The notes under the pieces: generated by a model
The model's input: only the letters and a program-made list of their open reading frames with translations
What the model was told of the DNA's origin: nothing
The model's database searches: none
Position numbers and translations under genes: made by a program
From: Gammaproteobacteria bacterium
GTDB taxonomy: Bacteria > Pseudomonadota > Gammaproteobacteria > Steroidobacterales > Woeseiaceae
NCBI GenBank assembly: GCA_009937615.1
Contig: JAACFB010000006.1
Location: 31,426-95,425 of the forward strand
Reading direction: 5' to 3'
DNA: 64,000 bases
Shown here: piece after piece, positions 25,867 to 34,352 of the stretch
How the letters are laid out: each line of letters begins with the position of its first letter
How positions within the stretch are numbered: position 1 is the stretch's first letter

Positions 25867-28335
25867 TTGGCGCGTTATAGTTCCCGGCAAAATTGCGGAC
25901 AGGAGATCGTTATTCAATCGCATGCGCGTATCGTCGTCGTCGGCGGCGGCATCATGGGCGTCGGCTTGCTCTATCATCTCGCCGAGGAAGGCTGCGCTGA
26001 GAGCCTGCTGATCGAGAAAGGCGAACTGACGTCAGGGTCGACATGGCACGCAGCCGGTCAGTGCCCGAGCCTGGTCGGTAACTACAACCTCGCCAAGATT
26101 CATGCCTACAGCAATGATCTGTATCCGCGCCTCGAGGAAATGACCGGCCAATACGTAAGCTGGCATCCGTCGGGCGGTATTCGCCTGGCGCGCGAAAAAG
26201 AAGATCTGGACTGGTTTCGATACCTGCACGGAATCTCCAAAAGCGTCGGCTTCGACATGGAGATCATCGGTCCCGACGAAATCAGGCGGATTGTGCCCTG
26301 GCTCGAACTGGACGGCGTTATCGCGGGCGCTTACACCACCGGAGACGGTCATGCGGATCCGTCCGGCCTGACCAATGCAATGGCTCGCGCGGCGACCAAC
26401 ATGGGCGCAAAGATCGAGCGTCATAATCGCGTCATCGACATCAAGTTACTGCCCTCCGGCGAGTGGGAAGTCGTCACCGAGAAAGGCAACGTAGTTGCCG
26501 AAGTCGTCGTCAACGCGGGCGGCTGTTTCGCACGGCAGATCTCACAGATGGTCGGTAGCGACATGCCGCTCGTCAACATGGAACATCACTACGTCATAAC
26601 CGGCAACGTCGGCGAGTTTGTCGCTCGGGACGAAGAGATTCCGGTTATCCGAGATCCCCGGGCATCGGCCTATATACGCCAGGAACAGAAGTCGGGGCTC
26701 ATTGGAATCTACGAGGGCGAGGCCCTCGCCGAGGCCTGGGCACCGAAAGGCTATCCTCCATGGGAATCGGACAGCGAATTGTTTCCGGATGACCTCGATC
26801 GCCTGATGCCCTGGCTCGGCCGGGCGATGGAGCGGCTGCCTATTCTCGAGGATGCCGGCATCAAACGCATCGTCAACGGCGCGATCCCCCATCCGCCTGA
26901 CGGGCCACCTTACCTGGGACCTGTCGCCGGGCTGAGGAATTTCTGGCTGTGCTGCGGCTCGTCTTTCGGCATCGCCCAGGGCGCCGGCTGCGGCAAGTAC
27001 CTCGCACAGTGGATGCTGCACGGCGATTCCGAGATCAACATGACGGGCTTCGATCCCCGCCGTCTCGGCGTGTTTGCCGATCAGGACTACGCGCGGGCCA
27101 AGGGCTTTCAGGACTACCGGATGACCTACGCGACGCCGCTGCCTGGCGAGGAACTGCCGGCCGGTCGGCCGCAGCGCACCAGCCCGCTGTATGCAAGACT
27201 CAAAGACAAGGGCGGTGTCTTCACCGAGACATTCGGCTGGGAGCGACCTAAATGGTATTCACCCGACGGACGCAGCGAGGAGTACAGCTACCGCCGCAAC
27301 AACGTCTTTGACGTCGTGCGGGACGAGTGCCTGGCGGTCCGCGAACGCGTGGGTATCCTCGACCTGAGCGGCTTCGCGAAGTACGACGTAACGGGCGCCG
27401 ACGCGGAGACCTTCCTAAACCGGCTCTGCGCCAATCGCATGCCGGCCAGTGACGGCGGCATCGTGCTAGCTCACATTTTATCGGAGAACGGCCGCATCCT
27501 CGGCGAGGTTACGATAACTCGGCTGGACAACGAGCGGTTCTACCTGTTGTCCGCGGCCGGCGCCGAACTCCGCGACCTGGACCACCTGCTGCAGGGACGC
27601 CTCGAGTCGGAGGACGTAACGGTCAAAAACGTTACCGACGACCGCGGCGTCCTGGTGCTGGCCGGGCCGCAGTCGCGCGATGTCCTGGGCAGGCTCACTG
27701 ACGCGGACCTCGGTAACGATGGGTTCCGCTGGCTGACTGGGCGGGAGATTTCGGTCGCCGGCATCGAACTGCGTGCATTGCGCGTCAACTACGTGGGCGA
27801 GCTCGGCTGGGAACTGCATCCGGCGATGCAGGACCTGCCGGCACTCTATGACGCTATCCGGGAGGCCGGTGAAGAGTTCGGCATTGCCGACTTCGGCCTT
27901 TATGCCGTCAACAGCCTGCGCATCGAAAAAGCCTATCGCGGCTGGGGGGCCGAGCTGACCAATGAGGTTACGATGATCGATGCTGACATGGAGCGCTTCC
28001 TCAAGCTCGACAAGGACGATTTCACCGGCAAGTCCGCGACACTCGCTCAAGCCGACGCGGACCGAACCCTTCAGCTTGTCTATTTCGAAGTCGACGCGAC
28101 CGACTCGGATGTCCGGGGCAATGAGCCGATTTTTGTCGACGGCGCCTGCGTTGGCCTGACGACCTCGGGAGGCTATGGCCATGCAGTGGAAAAAAGCCTC
28201 GGCTTCGGCTACGTGAGTCCCGAGCTTGCCGCACCGGGAACCAGGCTCGAAATCAGCATGCTGGCTGAAAGCCATTCGGCGCGCGTCCTCGGCGAGCCTG
28301 CTTACGATCCGGCGAACGAGCGCCTGCGAGTCTGA
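25867..28335 (+). CDS. FAD-dependent oxidoreductase/GcvT fusion (dimethylglycine/sarcosine dehydrogenase-like)
   Basis: ARIVVVGGGIMGVGLLYHLAEEGCAESLLIEKGELTSGSTWHAAGQCPSL; GcvT region VLAGPQSRDVLGRLTDADLGNDGFRW. Exact start uncertain. Confidence 0.92.
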   Translation: MARYSSRQNCGQEIVIQSHARIVVVGGGIMGVGLLYHLAEEGCAESLLIEKGELTSGSTWHAAGQCPSLVGNYNLAKIHAYSNDLYPRLEEMTGQYVSWHPSGGIRLAREKEDLDWFRYLHGISKSVGFDMEIIGPDEIRRIVPWLELDGVIAGAYTTGDGHADPSGLTNAMARAATNMGAKIERHNRVIDIKLLPSGEWEVVTEKGNVVAEVVVNAGGCFARQISQMVGSDMPLVNMEHHYVITGNVGEFVARDEEIPVIRDPRASAYIRQEQKSGLIGIYEGEALAEAWAPKGYPPWESDSELFPDDLDRLMPWLGRAMERLPILEDAGIKRIVNGAIPHPPDGPPYLGPVAGLRNFWLCCGSSFGIAQGAGCGKYLAQWMLHGDSEINMTGFDPRRLGVFADQDYARAKGFQDYRMTYATPLPGEELPAGRPQRTSPLYARLKDKGGVFTETFGWERPKWYSPDGRSEEYSYRRNNVFDVVRDECLAVRERVGILDLSGFAKYDVTGADAETFLNRLCANRMPASDGGIVLAHILSENGRILGEVTITRLDNERFYLLSAAGAELRDLDHLLQGRLESEDVTVKNVTDDRGVLVLAGPQSRDVLGRLTDADLGNDGFRWLTGREISVAGIELRALRVNYVGELGWELHPAMQDLPALYDAIREAGEEFGIADFGLYAVNSLRIEKAYRGWGAELTNEVTMIDADMERFLKLDKDDFTGKSATLAQADADRTLQLVYFEVDATDSDVRGNEPIFVDGACVGLTTSGGYGHAVEKSLGFGYVSPELAAPGTRLEISMLAESHSARVLGEPAYDPANERLRV

Positions 28336-28338
28336 AAC

Positions 28339-30783
28339 ATGTCCGAACTGCCGAAGCAAGCGAACGTCGTTGTCGTCGGTGGAGGCGTAATCGGCTGTTC
28401 GATCGCCTATCACCTCGCCAAGCTCGGCTTTTCGGACGTGATCCTGCTTGAACGGCAACAGCTGACCAGCGGCACGACGTGGCACGCCGCCGGGCTCGTC
28501 GGCCAGCTGCGCTCGTCCATCAACATGACCAAACTGGCAAAGTACACGAGGGAGTTATACCGGGGCCTCGAGGACGAGACAGGCCAGGCCACGGGCTACC
28601 GGCAAAGCGGTTCGATTTCGATCGCAACAAACAATGAGCGCTTCGAGGAGCTGAAGCGAAACGCTTCGATGGCGAAAGTGTTCGATCTAGAAGTCAACGT
28701 CATCGATGTCGACGAAATCGTCGAGCGCTACCCGTTGATCCACAGCGCTGACCTCCTTGGCGGAATACACATTCCGACCGACGGTTACGCAAACGCCGTC
28801 GACATCAGCCAGGCCCTGGCCAAGGGAGCCAGGGCGAATGGCGCACAGATTTTTCAGAACACGAAAGTAACGAAGATCCTGCACGACACCCGCAAGGTCA
28901 CGGGCGTCTCTACACCGGCGGGAGACGTGACTGCAGACGTCGTCGTGCTTTGCGGCGGCATGTGGACACGGGATCTCGCGGCCAGCATCGGCGTCAATGT
29001 GCCGCTGCACGCCTGCGAGCATTATTACGCGTTGTTCGAATCGGTCGAGGGGCTGGACCCCAACCTGCCCGTGCTGCGCGATTACGACGCATGCACCTAT
29101 TACAAGTATGACGCGGGCAAACTCATGGTCGGCGCATTCGAACCGGCGGCGAAGCCCTGGGGCATGGACGGCATCGCGGAGGATTTTTGTTTCGACGAGA
29201 TCGCGGGCGATTTCGACCATTTCGAGCCCGTGCTCGCCGACGCGATGGAGCGCATACCCGCCCTGCAAAACGCCGGGCTGCAAAAGTTCTTTTGCGGTCC
29301 GGAAAGCTTCACTCCAGACGTCCGCTATCACCTCGGGCAGGCGCCCGAACTGGACAACTGCTACGTGTCGGCGGGCCTGAACTCGATCGGCCTGCAATCC
29401 GCGGGCGGCATCGGCAAGGTCATGTCCGAGTGGATCCGCGACGGCCGTCCGCCCGTAGACCTGTGGGAGGTCGACGTACGCCGCAACATGCCGTTCCAGG
29501 GCAACCGGAAGTACCTGCGCGAGCGCGTCAGCGAGAGTCTTGGCCTCCTGTACGCAACGCATTGGCCTTACAGGCAGTACGCCACCGCGCGCGGCGCGCG
29601 CAAATCCGCCCTGCACGATCGACTGGCTGCAGCCGGAGCCTGCCACGGCGAGGCATTCGGATGGGAGCGCCCGAACTGGTATGCGCCCGCAGGCGTCGAA
29701 CCAACCTATGCATACAGCTATGGCCGCCAGAACTGGTTCGAGTATTCGGCCGCTGAACACAAAGCCGTGCGCGAAAACGTCGGACTGTTCGACCAGTCGT
29801 CATTCGCGAAATTCAGGCTCGAGGGTCGCGATTCGATGCGAATCCTGAACCGGGTCTGCGCCAACGATATCGATCAGCGGCCCGGACGACTGGTGTATAC
29901 GCAGTGGCTGAACGAGCGCGGCGGCATCGAGGCCGACCTGACCGTGACCCGGCTCAGCGAGACGGCTTTCCTGATCGTCACGGCTGCGGAAACCGAGGTG
30001 CGCGACTTCTACTGGTTGCAAAAGCACATCCCGGACGACGCGAACTGCGTGCTGACCAACGTCACCTCGGCAATGGGCACAATATCGGTCATGGGCCCTC
30101 GCTCGCGCGAGCTCCTGCAGTCGTTGACGCCGGCAGACCTGAGCGACGAGGCATTTCCGTTCGCGACAAGCCAGGAAATCGAGCTGGGTTACGCAATCGT
30201 GCGCGCATCGCGGATCACGTTCGTCGGTGAGCTCGGCTGGGAGCTGTACGTGCCCACTGAATTCATGCTCGGCGTCTACGATGAAATCGTCGCGGCGGGG
30301 AGGTCCTTCGGCCTGGTTCACGCGGGCTATCACGCCCTGAATTCGCTGCGTATCGAAAAGGCGTACCGGCACTGGAGCCATGACATAACCGATGAGGATA
30401 CGCCGCTCGAAGCCGGCCTCGGTTTCACACTCAGGTTCGACAAGGCCGGCGGCTTCATCGGTCGCGAGGCCCTGCTCGAGCAACAGCAGCAAGGCGTCAC
30501 GCGACAGCTGCTGCAGTTCAGGCTAACTGATCCCGAACCGTTGCTCTATCACAATGAACCTATCTGGCGTGACGGCGAACTGGTCGGACACGTGACCTCC
30601 GGCGCCTACGGGCACAGCCTCGGCGGCTGCGTCGGGCTGGGCTATGTGCAGCGCAGGGACGGCGAAGACATCGCAGACATGGTTTCAGGTGCCTATGAAA
30701 TCGAGGTTGCGGGCCATCGAGCCGCGGCCGAGGCGTCGCTGCGGCCGATGTACGATCCGGGTAACGAGCGTATTCGCTGTTAA
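28339..30783 (+). CDS. FAD-dependent oxidoreductase/GcvT fusion (dimethylglycine/sarcosine dehydrogenase-like), tandem paralog
   Basis: NVVVVGGGVIGCSIAYHLAKLGFSDVILLERQQLTSGTTWHAAGLVGQLRSS; 3 bp after previous stop. Confidence 0.93.
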   Translation: MSELPKQANVVVVGGGVIGCSIAYHLAKLGFSDVILLERQQLTSGTTWHAAGLVGQLRSSINMTKLAKYTRELYRGLEDETGQATGYRQSGSISIATNNERFEELKRNASMAKVFDLEVNVIDVDEIVERYPLIHSADLLGGIHIPTDGYANAVDISQALAKGARANGAQIFQNTKVTKILHDTRKVTGVSTPAGDVTADVVVLCGGMWTRDLAASIGVNVPLHACEHYYALFESVEGLDPNLPVLRDYDACTYYKYDAGKLMVGAFEPAAKPWGMDGIAEDFCFDEIAGDFDHFEPVLADAMERIPALQNAGLQKFFCGPESFTPDVRYHLGQAPELDNCYVSAGLNSIGLQSAGGIGKVMSEWIRDGRPPVDLWEVDVRRNMPFQGNRKYLRERVSESLGLLYATHWPYRQYATARGARKSALHDRLAAAGACHGEAFGWERPNWYAPAGVEPTYAYSYGRQNWFEYSAAEHKAVRENVGLFDQSSFAKFRLEGRDSMRILNRVCANDIDQRPGRLVYTQWLNERGGIEADLTVTRLSETAFLIVTAAETEVRDFYWLQKHIPDDANCVLTNVTSAMGTISVMGPRSRELLQSLTPADLSDEAFPFATSQEIELGYAIVRASRITFVGELGWELYVPTEFMLGVYDEIVAAGRSFGLVHAGYHALNSLRIEKAYRHWSHDITDEDTPLEAGLGFTLRFDKAGGFIGREALLEQQQQGVTRQLLQFRLTDPEPLLYHNEPIWRDGELVGHVTSGAYGHSLGGCVGLGYVQRRDGEDIADMVSGAYEIEVAGHRAAAEASLRPMYDPGNERIRC

Positions 30784-30806
30784 GTGAAGGGCCAGAACCC
30801 GTTACT

Positions 30807-32351
30807 TCAGGGTCGACCGGTACCTTTTGCCGACACTGCGATCGGAAATCGCTTGCGAATTTCCGCGTCTGTCTCGTCGCTAATGTGCTTCGGAAAATAA
30901 CTCCTGAGAATTTCGTCGCGCTTTTCGATAGCACGCTCGAGCATCACGGGCTTGCCCCTGTCGGCCCACTCGGTCGGACTGCTGCGGTCGCCGAACGCCG
31001 GGTATATGTACTCACTCTGCATAACTGCGAGCGTTTGGTCGGATCCGAGGTAATGCCCTACGCCGCCAAGGCAAACTTGGCTGACATTGTCGAAACTCAG
31101 CGTCTGTTCGTTGACCTCGATGCCGCGAGTCAACCGCAGCGCAGCGCCAAGAACGTCGTTATCGAGCAAGAGGCTCTCCGGGCACGCACCGAGCAGGCTC
31201 GCGTACATGCCGGCTGACTCGTAAACGATATTGGCGCCCGAGAGCGCGGGTGGCAGTACCGTGTAGGCGCGCTCGGCTCCGCCCTGGTAATCGGGAAATT
31301 TAGAATCCGACATGCCGCAGGCCGTACCAAAAGGCAGGTCGAAGTGCAGTCCCATTTGCGCGCAGGCGGCCGACAGCAGGCCCTGTTCCGGCGAGCCACC
31401 GCTCATCGCCCCGGTGCGAAGGTCGGACACGAACGGCCAGGCGCCAAGAATGGCGGGCGCGCCGGGTTTGATGGCGTTGACGTAAACGAGGCCGCCCAGG
31501 CACTCGGCCCACGCCTGCGAAACCGCACCGGCCAGGCACGCGGGTGTTGTCGCACCGGCCTGCCCTGCCGACAGCAGTAACACGGGCATGCCGCCCTCTA
31601 CAGCAACTCGCAGGCATTCGAGCGCATCCTGCGCAAACTTCATTGGTGGTACGACAAAGCAGTTGGACTGGCTCACGAAGGGCCGCGCCCGCCACGCGTC
31701 TTCGCCACCCGCAATGACGTGAAGCATGTCGAGCGTCTTTTCGAGATGTGTGTAATGCGTCCAGCTTGCGCCTACGTGCTTGCTTGTGCCCGCAACCGAG
31801 CAGTAGGTCGTGTTCAGGTCCATCTCGTAGTTGTCGACGACGTCGCGCAGCACGCACATGCGCTGGAACATGTGAATGTTCTCGCAGGTATCGACGATCC
31901 GCGCCATGTCGTACAGGTCCTGTGCCGTCGATTCCCGGTAGCTGTTGTTCGCGGTATCGGCAATCATGACGGCGGCACCCGCCGTAGAGAAGTGGACACG
32001 GCTGCCGCTCAGGTCGAGATCATATGCCGGGTCCTGGGCGTAGAGTACGAGCTGGTGTTCCGATTGCTGCAGCGCTTTTTCGACGACGTCCCGCGGCATG
32101 CGTAATCGCCCGTCGTCTCCCATAACGGCGCCGACCGCCGTACAGGATTCGATGCAGTGTGGCGTCGCATCGTTGAAGCCTACTTCTTCGAGTATCCTGA
32201 AGATGTTGGCGTCGATTGCCGCAACGTCGTCATCGCTGAGCGGCCTGTACCGCCCGCCAGGCACGCCCGGATGTACGGGTTTGACGTCCTCGGCAAGCGG
32301 CGCGCTGCGCAGCGCCTTACGCGCTTGTCGACCACCCGATCGTCGAGCCAT
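30807..32351 (-). CDS. MttB-family methyltransferase, non-pyrrolysine, paralog 2
   Basis: 514 aa: MARRSGGRQARKALRSAPLAEDVKPVHPGVPGGRYRPLSDDDVAAIDANIFRILEEVGF; FGTACGMSDSKFPDYQGGAERAYTVLPPALSGANIVYESAGMYASLLG. Confidence 0.9.
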   Translation of the reverse strand: MARRSGGRQARKALRSAPLAEDVKPVHPGVPGGRYRPLSDDDVAAIDANIFRILEEVGFNDATPHCIESCTAVGAVMGDDGRLRMPRDVVEKALQQSEHQLVLYAQDPAYDLDLSGSRVHFSTAGAAVMIADTANNSYRESTAQDLYDMARIVDTCENIHMFQRMCVLRDVVDNYEMDLNTTYCSVAGTSKHVGASWTHYTHLEKTLDMLHVIAGGEDAWRARPFVSQSNCFVVPPMKFAQDALECLRVAVEGGMPVLLLSAGQAGATTPACLAGAVSQAWAECLGGLVYVNAIKPGAPAILGAWPFVSDLRTGAMSGGSPEQGLLSAACAQMGLHFDLPFGTACGMSDSKFPDYQGGAERAYTVLPPALSGANIVYESAGMYASLLGACPESLLLDNDVLGAALRLTRGIEVNEQTLSFDNVSQVCLGGVGHYLGSDQTLAVMQSEYIYPAFGDRSSPTEWADRGKPVMLERAIEKRDEILRSYFPKHISDETDAEIRKRFPIAVSAKGTGRP

Positions 32352-32373
32352 GATGCGATCCCCTCGATTGTTT

Positions 32374-32392
32374 CAGCCGGAATATCCGGCTG
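32374..32392. promoter_or_regulatory. Inverted repeat CAGCCGGA-ATA-TCCGGCTG, candidate operator
   Basis: 8-bp perfect arms, 3-nt spacer, 22 bp upstream of the MttB paralog 2 start, in the divergent gap to the class II aldolase gene. Confidence 0.55.
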
Positions 32393-32487
32393 TTCGCCGA
32401 TTCTGGCCAGCAGCGCAATTAGCGTCAATCGAAATTTGCGGTACGATGCCCGAATCGCCGCCAAAGCAGCGCGTGGAGCCATCATTC

Positions 32488-33252
32488 ATGACACTAGCTG
32501 ACCAGAAAGACCGATCCCGCTACCCGCTCGCCGAGTGGCAAATGCGAGTTGACCTCGCAGCCTGCTACCGGCTCGCCGATATGTTCGGCTTTTCCGACAT
32601 TGTCTGGAATCACATTACGGCCAAGGTACCGGATTCGGAACATTTTCTGATTAACCGCTTCGGCCTGCGCTTTGATGAAGTGACCGCCTCCAATCTCGTA
32701 ACGGTCGACCCCGACGGCAACGTCGTCGACCCGGGAACCGCTGCGAGCGACGAGAACATTAATGTGACGGGATACGTGATTCACAGCGCCGTGCATGCAG
32801 CGAGGCCCGAAGTGCACTGCGTCATGCACAGCCACTCAGAGGCCGGGTTGGGCGTGTCGGTGCTCAAACAGGGCTTGCAGCCGATGATCCAGGATGCGAT
32901 GCCGTTTTATCAGCGGGTCGCCTACCACGACTACGAGGGACTGGCGGTCGATCTTGGTGAGCGCGAGCGTCTTGCCGCAAGTCTTGGCGATCGCAAAGCG
33001 ATGATCCTGCGTAATCACGGGCTGCTTACCTGCGGGGAAACCGTGGGTGAGGCGTTCATGCTCATGTATTACCTCGAGCGCGCCTGCAAGGTGCAGCTGC
33101 AGGTTCTGGCAACCGGCCAGGATCTTCAGCTGCCGCCGGCCGACGTTTGCGAGACCGCCGCGGCCCAGGCCCTGCAGTTTCCGCACGGCAAATACGAGTG
33201 GCCCGCATTGTTGCGGCTCGTCGACAAGCGATCCCCGGGCTTCCGAGAATAA
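32488..33252 (+). CDS. Class II aldolase/adducin family protein
   Basis: Start at MTLADQKDRSRYPLAEWQMRVDLAACYRLADMFGFSDIVWNHITAKVPD; CVMHSHSEAGLGVSVL; ILRNHGLLTCGETVGEAFMLMYYLERAC. Confidence 0.9.
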   Translation: MTLADQKDRSRYPLAEWQMRVDLAACYRLADMFGFSDIVWNHITAKVPDSEHFLINRFGLRFDEVTASNLVTVDPDGNVVDPGTAASDENINVTGYVIHSAVHAARPEVHCVMHSHSEAGLGVSVLKQGLQPMIQDAMPFYQRVAYHDYEGLAVDLGERERLAASLGDRKAMILRNHGLLTCGETVGEAFMLMYYLERACKVQLQVLATGQDLQLPPADVCETAAAQALQFPHGKYEWPALLRLVDKRSPGFRE

Positions 33253-34340
33253 TGCCCAGCTCGGTTCCCGGCCACATGTCGGGCGTATACCTGACGGGTC
33301 ACGGTGATTTCGAGCAGCTCCAGTACCGAACCGATATCCCGGTGCCGTCTCCCGGACGCGGCGAGGTACTGATCCGCGTCGCGGCCGCCGGAATCAACAA
33401 CGCCGACATTAACACCCGTATCGGCTGGTATGCGAAATCCGTCCGTGGCGCGACCGGTGAAACCGCCGGGGAGATCGAAGCGGACAAAGAGAGCAGCTGG
33501 TCCGGTGCCAGCCTGAATTTTCCGCGAATCCAGGGGCTGGATTGCTGTGGAACCATCGTTACCGTCGGCGATGGCGTGGACGCAAGCCGCATCGGCGAGC
33601 GCGTTCTCGTTCGCCCGTTGCAGAGCCGCAACGATTCGGCTGATCCCTGTGCTTTCGTCACCTTTGGTGCCGAAATGGATGGCGCGTTCGCGGAATACAC
33701 CAAAGTCGAGTCGCGGCAGGCCGTGAGTATCAACAGCGACTGGAGCGATGTCGAGCTGGCGTCCATACCCTGTGCCTATTCAACTGCCGAAGGCATGCTG
33801 ACCCGCGCAAATGCCGGCGCCGAGCGAATTCTGATTACTGGCGCGTCGGGCGGTGTCGGCTCCGCCGCCGTGCAGCTCGCGAAACGCCGCGGCGCGGAAA
33901 TCATTGCGGTCACGACCGAGGCCAAGGCAGCCGATGTAGAGGCACTGGGCGCAAGCCGAATCGTCCATCGCGGCGACTCCCTGCTCTCCGCACTAGGGCA
34001 GAATTCGGTCGATGTGGTCCTCGACCTGGTTGGCGGTTCGCAGTGGCCCGAGCTTTGCGACGTTCTCAGAACCGGTGGCCGCTACGTGACTTCGGGTGCG
34101 ATCGCGGGACCGATCGTCGAACTGGATCTGCGCACACTGTATCTCAAGGACCTGACGTTCATCGGCAGTACGCATCAGGCCGACGACATCTTTACGAACC
34201 TGATTACTTACATCGAACGAGAAGAAATCCGGCCGGTCGTCGCCGGGACATACCCGCTACACGAGATAGTCCGCGCCCAGCAGGACTTCCTCACGAAACG
34301 GCACACGGGCAAACTCGTGCTCGTCCCGCCCGCCGCCTGA
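33252..34340 (+). CDS. Zinc-type alcohol dehydrogenase/quinone oxidoreductase family (MDR)
   Basis: Start ATG overlaps upstream TAA (TAATG); VPSPGRGEVLIRVAAAGINNADINTRIGWY; RILITGASGGVGSAAVQLAKRRGAEIIAVT. Confidence 0.9.
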   Translation: MPSSVPGHMSGVYLTGHGDFEQLQYRTDIPVPSPGRGEVLIRVAAAGINNADINTRIGWYAKSVRGATGETAGEIEADKESSWSGASLNFPRIQGLDCCGTIVTVGDGVDASRIGERVLVRPLQSRNDSADPCAFVTFGAEMDGAFAEYTKVESRQAVSINSDWSDVELASIPCAYSTAEGMLTRANAGAERILITGASGGVGSAAVQLAKRRGAEIIAVTTEAKAADVEALGASRIVHRGDSLLSALGQNSVDVVLDLVGGSQWPELCDVLRTGGRYVTSGAIAGPIVELDLRTLYLKDLTFIGSTHQADDIFTNLITYIEREEIRPVVAGTYPLHEIVRAQQDFLTKRHTGKLVLVPPAA

Positions 34341-34352
34341 GCGTCGTTTTCT

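Noticed and set aside
27478-29760. Minus-strand ORFs of 335 and 357 aa
   Set aside because: Antisense to the tandem FAD-GcvT genes; shadow ORFs.
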